A stretch of 64,000 bases of DNA from Antedon mediterranea (lineage: Eukaryota; Echinodermata; Crinoidea; Comatulida; Antedonidae). Where the stretch lies: the NCBI RefSeq assembly GCF_964355755.1, contig NC_092679.1, positions 5,952,001-6,016,000 on the forward strand, read 5' to 3'. How positions within the stretch are numbered: position 1 is the stretch's first letter; each line of letters begins with the position of its first letter. Shown here piece by piece: positions 24,528-37,400 of this stretch. Below the pieces are notes generated by a model, which saw nothing but the letters and a program-made list of their open reading frames with translations, made no database searches and was not told where the DNA came from. A program made the translations under genes and the position numbers.

Positions 24528-24687
24528 AAGCGTGGTTCCCACTGGCAACACAAGGACGTAACGCAACGCAAGTGAATTGACCAATCACAAGCGATGGCTT
24601 ATTCGCTTGTGAATGCTAACTGTCTATAACTTCGCTTGTCATTGGTTAAAACGCTTGCGTTACGTTCTAGTGGGAACCAAGCTTTAG
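24528..24687. mobile_element. Foldback MITE family 1, copy 3
   Basis: Begins TTAAGCGTGGTTCCCACT and ends AGTGGGAACCAAGCTTTA; palindromic body as in copy 1. Lies downstream of the SPTLC2 stop. Confidence 0.75.
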
Positions 24688-25457
24688 TTTTGAAGTCTAA
24701 GAAGTGATATTTAAAGGCCTGACGAAATAATTTCAAGCATTGATATTTCCATCAAATGTTGCATTGTTAATAGAGGTACATGATGGGATTGAAATAAATA
24801 ATAATAATAATAAATACTTAGTCAAGCAAAATACATACATTTTTTGCTAAATTTACAAAATTGATATTTTTAAATATGATTCTCTAAAACAAGGAATAAC
24901 TAAAAATTTTAAAAACCAATATTATAAAAAAATTATACTTTTTACATTGAAATTCTGAATGAATATTTAAAAAATGAATAACATACAGTGAAGGTTTACT
25001 TTCCTAGAAAATTATCGTTTTGGGAGAGTTTCCAGTTTTCATAAAATCTGTATTGCAAATAATACTTGAAGATCAAAGGTAAAATAAAAATGCAAATTAA
25101 AAAAATTATATTACACAGTGCATTTTACATACATTATTTGTGTGCATTCAAGTCAAGTCGTAAGTCAGAAACCTCAGAAAAAAATAAATCTGCATAATAT
25201 ATGAGAGTTAGTTATTAGTTATGGCACACACAAACCACACATTACAGTATATAAACTTATTTCATCCAATATACACTACATGCCTAGCTTTTTTGAAATT
25301 CACCCTTATACTACAGGCCCTATTTTCAGAATTGGAACCCTCACCAAAACGGTTTTTACCAGCGAATTCCCCCACCTTGAATTAGCGGCCTATAGCTTTC
25401 CCCTTGATATGGCTTGCTAAAGGCTTTAATTCACACTTGTATGTTTTCAATTCTTCA

Positions 25458-28400
25458 CTAGTGATGTTTAATTTTTCCATTGGTAATTTGCTGTTTTGTC
25501 CCATTAATCACCGTGCTATGATTGCCATTCTTCACATGTCCGTTCCCCACATGGTGGTTACCATTCATATGTGTTTTGACTCCGTTTGTTGGCTGTTCTT
25601 CAGTGTCAGGTGTGAGGTAAGGAGATATTCGTTCTTCTAGAGGTAGACGTGAATACTTCAGAGATATTTGGTCGCCAATGTCGCTTAAAATGCTAAGGGC
25701 CTAAAACAAAAAAAAGAATATATTGATATTATAAACCATAAGTCTAGCGTAAACAATTTATTTGCCTGTACATTAAATGCAGTATAATTTTAGAAATAAG
25801 AGCAGTGGTTTTGATATACAGTATAAACAAAATTTATTTACAAAAATGGAAATTCATTTATTCATTCATATTGGTATATTTATTAAAATCATCTTCACAG
25901 AAAATTTTTTACATTATTACAAGGTACTTAAAATATTTAAAATGTTTAAAAAAGATAGCATAAAATAACATAAAAAATTGAAAAACACACAATACATCAT
26001 ATAAAAACATTAAAATAAACGAATATAAATAACATAAATAATGTACTAATAAGTAATAGTTATGACTTACTTTATCCAACTGTTCTTTGGTGTGTGAAGA
26101 CGACAAACAGATTCGGCATCTTGCTTCGATAAGTGGCGTTGCTGGGAAACCAACTACAACAACAGCTAAGCCTCGTGCTCTACACTCACGGGCTATTACA
26201 CTAAAATCATAAAAAACTTTATAACACACGGAATAATTATAAAACAGAAACACAGAAATTAAGTTTTTTTTTAAATGTGTCATATGGCTCCATGGAAGAG
26301 GGCTACCCTAGGGCCAAAGGAAGAGCAGTGTTATAACTGAGAGGGCTACTCTAGGTTATAATGAATAGTAGTGTTATAACGGAGATGGCTAACCTAGGGC
26401 CTAATGAAAAGCAGTATGATAAAGGGCTACTCTAGGGTCTAAGAGCAGTGTGATAAACTGAGAGGGCTACCCTACTCAAATATATATATTTTAACATTTT
26501 AAATATTTTAACCTTTAATGGCCAACAGAAGCTTTTTATCTTTAAAAGATAAGATTATAAAAGTGTTAGGTAGGTTACCACTAAAAGGGAAAAAACCGGT
26601 GTGAAATCTAAATAATAAAAGTAATAAGTTACTTATTGATAACATTGTACTACAATTGACATCGAACAAACCAAACAAACAGACTTAATTTTGTTTACAA
26701 TTTCCTGTTTTTTTGGTATTCTTATTCTGTTTCCCCTTTTGACCTTTTCATCTACAGTCTTTAAATATTCTCAATTCTGACAAGTTTATCTATAAACTAC
26801 AGTAGAACCTCTGTTAAGGGTACACATTCAGGACCAAAGTGTACCTTTCAGGAGTGTACACTGGGGTTGGCCATAGTGTTACTTGTTCATTTCATAAGAA
26901 AGTGTCCACTTAAAAGGGTGTCTCTCAAATAAGTGTGTCCCAAAGGACTATTACTACTATTGTAATGCTCACAATTAAATTGTGTTTTTTTTATCGTTAT
27001 ATAATGGTTATTTAAGTTTACTGGGCCCAACATTTTGTTAAATTCTAATTGTAAATGTGTTTAGGACATTGTCTTGAATGAAATGTTCAGCATAAAAGAT
27101 AGGTGACAAACAGTGGAGTGGAGTTGTGGCTTGGTGGTTATGATGCTTGGCTACAACTCCAAGGGTCCTGGGTTCAACTCCCTAAGGCTTGTAATAAGAC
27201 TTTGTTTATGTAGAGTATCTTATGTATATGATTGTCTTGTGAACCTCTGAGTAGTTGCTGGATGGATCACCCTCATTAAATATGGTAAAAAAAAACACAA
27301 AAAAACACTTACGCTAGCTTGCCTGGCATGTACACCAACAATGGAATAACTGGCGAGTCTTTGTTTCCGTAAATTACAAAACCTAACTCATTCATCCTCC
27401 GACGAAAATATCGTGTGTTCTCGGCCAGCTTTGTGATTCTGTTCAGTTCTGTTAACATAAGAATATTAACTATAGTAATGATTACTAAAATTTTAAATGT
27501 AAAGATGTATATGTTTGTATAATGTAATGTTTAAGCAGATATTAGCCCTTGATGGCATTAGCAGCAATAAAGAAATTTAATTGAATATTATATATTTTTG
27601 TTTAAATTGCATAACACAAGGAAATTATTATTTAAAAAAATTTAAAAACAAAAAAAATACGTTATTGATCTTGACTACATACCTGAGTGGCAGTTCCTTC
27701 CCATGATGCATGACATACTGGAGATGATTTGTTGAACTACAGGGGGCGGCATGGATGTTGCATAAGTTGTGCTATGGGAACATGTCCTCAAGTGGTCTAC
27801 TAATTTCTATTTTTAAGAGGATAAAAAAAGTAAGATTACTTAGTGTGTGTAATAAAAGACCCCAAGCTATATCGAAGTTCACCTCATTTCTAAATTATTT
27901 CCATTGTAATATCTGCAGGTAAGGGGAAATAAAAAGTACCTTAGTACCCCCGATGTATCCGCCTGATGCGCCGAAACTCTTTGTAAATGTTCCCATCATT
28001 ACATCTACATCTTTAGGATCAAGACCGAAATAATCAACCACTCCACGCCCATGAGGTCCAATAGCTCCTATGCTATGGGCTTCATCAAGGTAAACGTATG
28101 CTTTGTATTTTTTTTTTAATGCAATCAGTTCTGGTAGCCTCACAATAGACCCTTCCATACTGAAAAACATTAACAGTTTAGTTTAAAACATTTTATAATA
28201 ACGAAACTAAAATAGTCATGATTTTTATCTGGATTGGCATAATTTTAAATATTTGTTGTTATCAAGTTTTCCTTTTAGTCATAAATGTTATAAAGTAGTA
28301 GAAGAATCTCAACTGCATAATTATTGTATCATACAAAACTATGTAAGATTATAAAATGTATGCGTGAACAATTAGGCCTAAAGAAGCCATACACAACTTA

Positions 28401-31400
28401 GACACAAGGTGAATGTACTCAGGGAAAAACTTGGGTTTTTCCCGAGTACATTCAACATTTGTTGGCTTTTGATAATGAATTCATAGTAGAAAGCTTTTTG
28501 ATGAAATACATCTTTCTTAATCCTAAGCATTTACTATGAGATCTGAATACGTTCATACCACAGGCAAATACCCAATTGTGTCAGGGGGGCAACGCACTTT
28601 GGGTTTCTATTGTTAGTTTTACAGTATTGAATACCTTTTGTCAAATACAAGTTTTGATTACACTATTGTAATGTGTAGCAAAGAATAGCTGGTGGTGTAC
28701 TACTAAAACTACCATACTGTAGGCTGTGTTAGCTTCTGTGACAAAACCAAATTCAATAATCATGGTTGAATCATAAGTGTGCCCATCAATGTGTTATACG
28801 CTATTGACTTATTCTTTGGTGTATGATGAAACAAAAACATGTAATGGTCGCATTTTTATTGCGCAAAATGTGGAAGACAAACATTGTTAGGATAGGAGTA
28901 GTTAGGCCTACCTGTAGATTCCCTCAACAACAATGAGTATTTTCTTCCATGGACGGAAGTGCTTAGGCTGACCCTTAATGACAGCCTGACGCAGTTTCTT
29001 TTCAAGGTCCTTCATATCTAAAATGATATTGATTAAGATTGAAAAACATTTTATTTCGACAGGAATTGATTTTAATAAATTTGAATCCGACAGATCGATT
29101 ATTGATATTTTTTTTCCATATATTTTATTAATTTTTAATAGCCTATAGCTAAGATTTGTACAGCGAAGTTCGTTTTTCCACAAAGGTTTTGTGGGGACGT
29201 CCAACCTTCTGACGACCATGTCTTGGATGCCATAGAAGTGTATTGCTATTCAAGTTCTTTTTCTCTCAAACAATGTCCAGCAAGGCGAAGACGCCGTTGT
29301 ATGATTGTGGAAGAGATTCGAGGCATATTTCCATATAACTGTGGTTTGGTTGGATGATCTCTCCAAGATATGTCCAAAACTGTGTATGTACCATCAAGTT
29401 TCGCTTCTAAAGCTTTTGTTAGTTATCAATAAATCCACAATATAAACAGAAGACAACAGGTAATGTATTCATACACAAAAGAAAGCGAATGTATAGAATA
29501 ATAGAGAGGTAGAGAACATACACGCAATAAGTACATTGGAACAATTATTGTCTCTGGGGATGTAGGTCTATTACTCCAGTGGGTTGAGTGACCTATAAAG
29601 CTGCTTTAGTTCACACAATTAACAAAAGGCTTCATTATCTGTATTACATAACACACACATCACACCTTAAGCGTGGTTCCCACTAGCGACGCAACTCAAG
29701 GACGTAACGCAACGCAAGTGAATTGACCAATCACAAGCGATGGCTTATTCGCTTGTGATTGCTAACTGTCTTCTATAACTTCGCTTGTCATTGGTTAAAA
29801 CGCTTGCGTTGCGTTTACGTCCTTGCGTTATGTTCTAGTGGGAACCAAGCTTTAGTGATCACTTTCAATATAATTGACAATTGTACAGCACAATCAATAT
29901 TTTGGGGTTTTTTTCATTCTTGCTGACTGTATCTTGTACCTCTAGTTATTTTAAATCCAAAGGCAAAATACTGAAAAAATGCTGTAGTTATCAGTGGCTG
30001 GATCTCAATGAAGATACAAAAAAAAAAGGGAAAAGCTATTACCGTAGTTCCTCGGGTATAATCCCACCCCCGACTTTACGATTACCTTCGCACGCAAGCA
30101 TATCCCCGGGCAAAGTCCCAGTGTATAATTTATCATTAGGACAGAGGTAGGCCTAGCTAACTAGGCCGACGTCGATTTTTTTAAAGAAATTCTCACCAAA
30201 AAATAGAGTAATTTCTCTGAATTCGGCTGTCTTAAAACTCATCAAACATTGGCCATGGTAAGTTGAATACAACTGTCGTGATGTATGTGCTTGATACTGT
30301 GACAACAACCTTAATATCATCGCCCCGATCTTCGCGTTCTGCACATCATGCATTCGCCGCACACTCGCTCGCCGTGTACATTCTGCATGCCTTGTTTACT
30401 GCATGCTTGATTACCATAAAAAAAACACCGCCCTTTATACCGACCGGAGCAGTACTGTAGTTCGTGTCACATGCAACAACATGCGATTTGCACAGAGCTC
30501 GAGCGTGGGGAATCGGGAGAGACGGAGAACTCATGAGTTATGTCGATATTATTTAGGAAGCCAGGCCCAGATCACATTTTAGGGTATTTTTTAAGTATAA
30601 ATCTGGGAGAAAATCTATACAGTAGGCATAGACCAATTAGGCCGCCTAGGCCTAGATGACCTGGCAGTCTAATGTGTAGGCCTACATCGGAATATAGCTT
30701 TAGATAGCCTAAATCGTAGCCAGAAGAAATATTGTCATTTTCAGTTCCTGCATGATGCACCGGGAAATCCGCTGGTATAGTCCCACCTCCAAAATTCGGG
30801 CAAATTTCACGTACAAGGGGGGTGGGATTATACCCGGGGAACTACGGTAATCAAGACGATAAAGTAAAACAGCCAGAAACGTTAGCAGAGCTTTCAGGCA
30901 ACACTAGCCCTTCATCAGTGCAAGTGAAGGTACTCGGACAAAGATAGATAGATTAGTTACTTTATTACTACTATTTATGTTTAGCTCTTGTTTATTTTGG
31001 TTTGTTCTTTTAATGTGTTGTTTGTATACTTTTGGTAGTTGTTATGGTTTTAGGATTCAGCACCTATTATTTGTGCCGTTATTACAAATCCAATTTGGTG
31101 GCGATAAAGGAATAATGAACATTGTTAAGTCCCACGAACATGTCAGAAAAATTTAACGACCGGTTTGATTCTGTTAAGACACAAAATCCATGTAGTCAAT
31201 GTCATCTTTTGTTGTTGTCCTTGTATGTCATTTATTATCTATTTTATTGTTATTATATTATTATTTTAATACTTAATTCCCTCCAGTATTGTCTCCATGA
31301 AAAAATCATTTTAAAAATGTTTTGTTGTTGAATATGCCATTTTGATGTTCCATAATAGTAGTCATCTTGAAAAAAAGTGTAATTTAAAGTAAAACATGGT

Positions 31401-34400
31401 CTCAGCTCAGCTCAACTGCCAGCCAATGGGTTTTGGTTGAATTTAACCTTTTTCTTTGTCTTTTTATAAGTGAAAACATTATTTTTCAGATTATTTTTCT
31501 GCGGAAGTTATTAACTTGAATAAAACTGCAAATGGCTTATTCAAAATCTGATTTTAATAATTTTAATTTTTCATGTTTTTGGGGGACAGTACATCTTTAA
31601 TTTCCTCAAACTTGATTGCCCTCCAGTCACATATCAATTCCTTTTAGTTAATTAAAGTTTATTTTGGTACTGTTAATGTTACTCTTTGTGGAAATTCAAC
31701 AACAAAAAAAGAAGAGAACTTACTGTTATGTTGGAACACTCTCACAGTAGCTCCAGACAACCGAATTCCAAGAACTAAAGAGGCATGGTTCATTTGATCA
31801 CTCAATACTAGACAATTCTGAAATAAAAAAAAATATATTATAATAATTTCATCTCCTTTTTTCAGTATTTTTCATCCTAATGATTATACTTTGGAAAGAT
31901 AAATTGTGCCAGAGAAGGTTTCCAATATAGTTTAAAAACCTTCCCAGTACAATTCTGGCCATTTCAATATCTCATGGATGTGAGGTGAGCAAACTTTTTT
32001 ACTAGAAACGCTCTCCTAGATTTTCAGCTCCATATTATTCAATATTAGCTGAGCTACATATCTGTACCCCATGCATGGCATTGTATTATTATGTAAGCCA
32101 CCTTATCTATATTTATCTTTATTTATTATATATTCTTATGAATTAGATTATCTATCTTTCTCTTTGATACTATATAAAGTCATAATTACATAAACGCCAT
32201 AAGGTACAGCTTCTATATGCCAAATTCCCACATATAGTATAGGATTTGTAAAAGTATTCAATATGTATGTTAAATGTATATAAATAAATGTCATATTAAT
32301 AAAATAGCATGCTACAGTATACCTGTAAATAGCAATAACTAGCATATAGCTCTGTATATAGAAATCTAATATTATATAGCGGTGGCTATGTTAACCAAGG
32401 ATGCTGAACTCCAGAGATCAAAGAGTTTATCTGTGGCTACGACACGGTCAGTTCCACACCCTTAAACTTTGATTGGCCAAGTGGCTTCCTCAAATGCTTT
32501 TTTTGGTATTTGTCATAGGCAGACATAGGATCAAAGGACTGTTACGAGCTCTTATATTGGCTAAAAATACTGTATGTAACTATATCTATAACTAACTTCA
32601 CTATTCAGTGATTTTGCATTGAGATAGTGTCTGATCTTGTCAGTTTCTGATGTTTAATATATATACCTACTTTACAAAATAAATTAACTTTTAATTAAAC
32701 ACATAATGAAATAATACATTCTTCTTGCCTCAATTACAGTATATAATTAAGATACATCAAAAGCAAAGCACATAGTCAATCCATTGCTAGTTTGGTATTG
32801 TACTTTACACACAATGCTGCTAGTAACGTCTTAATTAAAAAACAGCTGAATGTGATGTGCTCCTATGGTCTATTTGTCTATCAAGCAGAAACACACAGTA
32901 GTGACTATGTGTGTTTCTGCTTGATAGGCTTCATGATAGTTTGGGATGAAAATCAACAAAATACAATGTAAGGTATCATTGTAGCAGCAATGTTCAGAAC
33001 CAAAATATTATTTACAAGTCATTTTCTGAAATCATTATTAGGCAAAATTGAATTGTATGTGCATTTCGGAGAGATTAACTTAATGAAAGAAAAATGTAAA
33101 AAAAGATTAACTTAACATGTAAGAATGAGAAGCATGTTTAAATTAAGGAATAACATGACCTAATTCTTGACTCCAAATCAATTCTAATCCTTACAATTGG
33201 CTGAGGTAAGGTGAAGATTTGCATACAAATGCATTGGAATTCACTATAACCCTGGGAATACAATAACAAGGCACCTGAGGGCTTTATCAAAATAATGCTA
33301 GTCTGTTTTCAAAGTATTTCGATATAAAAGCAGTCCAGTAAATATACAAAACCTCCAAAGAACAATATATAGTACTTTGTAACTGGTTATTGTTTACAAA
33401 CAAATATCACATTTCAGGCTGATTTTTACTCAGAATAATTTCTCAGTTTGTTGGATACACTGAGTGAGACTAGTCAAAGGTGACCATTTAGTTGACTTTC
33501 TAAAGTGAGCCAGTCAACACCCACATCTAATGTTCGGTCTACTAGATATATAGATAGAAATCTATCTTTATTCTGGATATTCATTCAATATTTGTACATT
33601 GTTCTTCCTTGAAGTCCAGTTAACACTTTCAAATATAAACAATAAAAATGGAAAATTATGAAAACGTTTTTCATAATCATCGTAAGATCGTGGGTTTGAT
33701 TCCAATGCTCGTCGCATTGCTTGTATCCTTGTGCAAGATACTTTACTTACGTTTTCCTCTCTCCACCCAGGTGTACAAATGGGTATCTGGTAAGGTCAAG
33801 ACACAACTTTGCGCTGATTACTACAGTAGCTGCATTATGTTTCCATATGTGTTTGATCCAAAATGACCAGAGTTATAATATGTACAGCGCTTAGAGGTTT
33901 TACAACATTAAAAGCTTTATAAATCTAGTATATTATTCCAGTATAATTAAAATATTAATAGCAAAAGCATAAATTTTCAAATAATCCACATTTTCCTCTT
34001 GACCAGTCATGCGACTATCGCTGTAAGCGCAAGTCATGTGACAGCTATCCAATTAATTCACATTAATATTTTAAAACTTACTTGTCCCACTAAAGCAGGG
34101 ATGTTGAGAGAATTAGTAGCGAAGCCCATGCCAAACGTAATGGCCGACTCCACTCCAAGAAACTCCGCAGTTAATTTTTCTAGTTTGTTGTGTAGATCAT
34201 AATTCCCTAAAAAAAATAATATAAACAAAATTATTATTATGAATAATATGCAACATGAACATGAATAACAATAATTATTATCAAATATGAATCATAAAGC
34301 TCTATCTACAGTATCAAACTAATTTGATAAAAAAAAAGTATGATGTGTCCAAATACGGTAGTGATATGTGCAAATATGGTATTGATATGACATCATCATT

Positions 34401-37400
34401 TACATATATGGGCACATCACATTTATTTGTCACATAAAGTTTGATAGTGTAGACAGAGCTTTAGCCTTGACAAATAAATAGTGTTTTCGAAAGCTTGGAA
34501 CTTTCTTTCTGGCCGTTTTAATTTACCATTTTGATTCAGCTTATTTTATTTGTATGTCCATTGAGATCTAGCCACAGCATTGTCATTTTTTCATTAATTT
34601 GCTGATGGATTCATAAATAATTTACAATAACATAATTGTGTTGTCTTTGTGTGGCCATGAATACAGGTAGCTATGCTGTATTAAGTGAGGTTTAAAACAG
34701 GTTCTTGCACATCCAGTTTATTACCTAGCTTAACTTTCCCCTAGTGCTTTTATGAGGTTATTTCCGATGATAACCTCATTCCTGTTAATGTATAAGGTCT
34801 TTCCACCAACATTAACATTTGGACTTTATATAGGTTCGAATATCATTGGGGAAATATCATAAAAATATGTTTGTCGCTCCTAAAGAGGTACTATAAAGAG
34901 TAGTTCATACATAAAGGTTCATTTAAATATGCAACAGGCACATTATGCAAAATAAGAATAAGGTGCTGGTAGTGTTATTATAGTCAAAATTAAAAAAACT
35001 TTATAATTATATTCATAGAAACTGTTTTTACCGCAATATCATGATAATAAAAACCAATACATATTTTTAATTCCTTTAATAGATCATCATAATTTTCCTA
35101 TACTGTGTAGATCCTCATTTGAGTATAGAGATATTTTCTTTTACAGTAATATCATAATAGAATAATAATAATAATAAAGATTGATATTTTCATAGAAATT
35201 TTTGTTACAATATATATTGTATATATATATACTTCTGTCGTAAAACAACAATGTCAATTAGTCTTACATTCATCTGAATGATGACTAAGCCAGGACTGTT
35301 CTCAGATAAGGACTATAAACCATAGGTCCAGTGTACACATCTAGCTCGTGTGCACTTTAAAGAACCTAGTACATCTTTCGAGACGAGTAGGGGTTACCCC
35401 GGTTTATTAGTACATCACAGCCATTGATCACCAACTGGGCCCTTTGACTGAAGAGGTTACCCAGTATAAATATAAATTTCAATCAATATCATAAATATTT
35501 ATTTATATTTAAATTTGTAAGCTATATTGAATTTAAAATCCAAAAGAAATAAATATTGATTTGATTTGGTCCCTCACAACATGGAGGTATAACATGCTCA
35601 TAACATGCTGAGTAGAAATAGTTATAGGTAAACCCATAAGGTGGTGTGCTATATGATTCATATATTATTATCAATAAGTAAATATTGATTGTATTTACAA
35701 ATTGTATCCTTATCATGTGCTTAAAAGCAGTCACCTGCCTTTGTCTCACAAGTTATACAGCAATAGAGACTGCACTGTTAGGTCCTGTCTACACTATCAA
35801 ACTTTATGTGAAAAAAATGTGAGGTGCCCATATATGGACATGATGATGTCATATCACTAGCGTATTTGGGCATAAATATCACTAGCATATTTCGGCATAT
35901 CACTAGCATATTTGGGTATATCACTAGCATATTTGGGCATATCACTAGCATATTTGGGCATATCACTAGCATATTTGGGTATATCACTAGCATATTTGGG
36001 CATATCACTAGCATATTTGGGCATATCACTACTATATTTGGTTATATTACTACCATATTTGGGCATAATCACTACCATATTTAGGAACATCACAATTTTT
36101 GTCAAACTAGTTTGATAGTGTAGACCAAGCTTTAATAGTATGGTTTGTATCCTATTAGTAATTATTATAGCTTTACCAGGACACTATTTGAAAACATAGC
36201 ACCCTAAATACAAGTAGTAAATTTATAAAGCCGGGTTATTAAGGTGGAAATAATTTTCCATTAGTGCCTGTTGAAACAAATAACAAGAACGAATAACATT
36301 AATACCGTACCTAATTCTTGGCGAACACTGCATATCCCAACGCCGTATTCTTCAAGGCTTTCATTTACTTGATCATGGCAATAACCTTCCGTTTCGGAAA
36401 ATCCTAAATAATTATACGAGCCAAAATTGATGGCCTCTATAGATTTACCCGTATACCTGAAAAATAAAACCATGGCAAAAATGATTTGCAAAAATTTGCA
36501 TGGGCATAGTGTAATTGAACCTACACTGCTCTGAATCTGACAACAGCAAGATTGAGTGTAATTGAACCTACACTGCTCTGACAACAGCAACATTGTGTTT
36601 TGGAATGGTAGACAAAGGTATAATGTTTTAAAGAGATTGTGATGAAATTGAAAATTGATTGATTGAAATATATTTATACTGGGCGACCTCTTCAGTCAAA
36701 GACTGGTCTCCCAGAGGGCCCAGTTGGTGATCAGTGGCTGTGATGTACTAATACACCGGGGTAACCCCCTACTTGTCTCGAAAGATGTACTAGGTTCTTT
36801 AAAGTGCACACGAGCTAGATGTGTACACTGGACCTACGGTTTATAGTCCTTATCCGAAAAGACTCGTTCTACCACCAGAACCATGGAGTGAGTGAGCCTC
36901 GAACCCCTGCCGATGTTATGGCTACGTAATTACGGTTTCACTGTCTTAACCGCTCGGCCACTCACTTTATATTATCTAAGGAAAATTTGTAGTGAACAGT
37001 TATCAGTCAAAAGAGAAAAATATTATATCTGTATACAGTTAGTATGATGATTAACCAGGGAAGAAATTGTTTACTTCACTCTTCCCAGGATTAACCAAGC
37101 ATTGTGATGCTAACAATTGCTACGTTTCAGGGGCCACACACATTAATTAAAACTCTTTTTATAATGGGTCTTAGTTACACAATAGGTCAATAATTTTAAT
37201 ATGTAAACATACATATGTTACTACACTGTTTTGAAAATGCACTATTGAAATGAAATGATCCTGAAGGAATTAAATGAAGAATGTCACGCTTCAATGCCCA
37301 ATTCTAAGCGTGTGTATTGTTTGAGCACCAAGCTAGGTCAGGTGTATTGAAGGTACGACGTATTGACAACACACAATGTTCCAAGCTTTATTTACTGACA

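Larger units (their letters stand above)
20523..25457. other. Spacer between convergent ARMT1 and SPTLC2
   Basis: Holds the 3' UTRs of both genes (ARMT1 AATAAA at 20854), two foldback MITEs, a CAGGCCTTG MITE, a probable retroposed insertion, the 22779-23018 element and otherwise AT-rich sequence. No coding exon seen. Confidence 0.6.

Noticed and set aside
35778-36115. Overlapping open frames on both strands with seven-residue repeats
   Set aside because: All come from the 21-bp minisatellite inside a MITE; period divisible by three keeps frames open.
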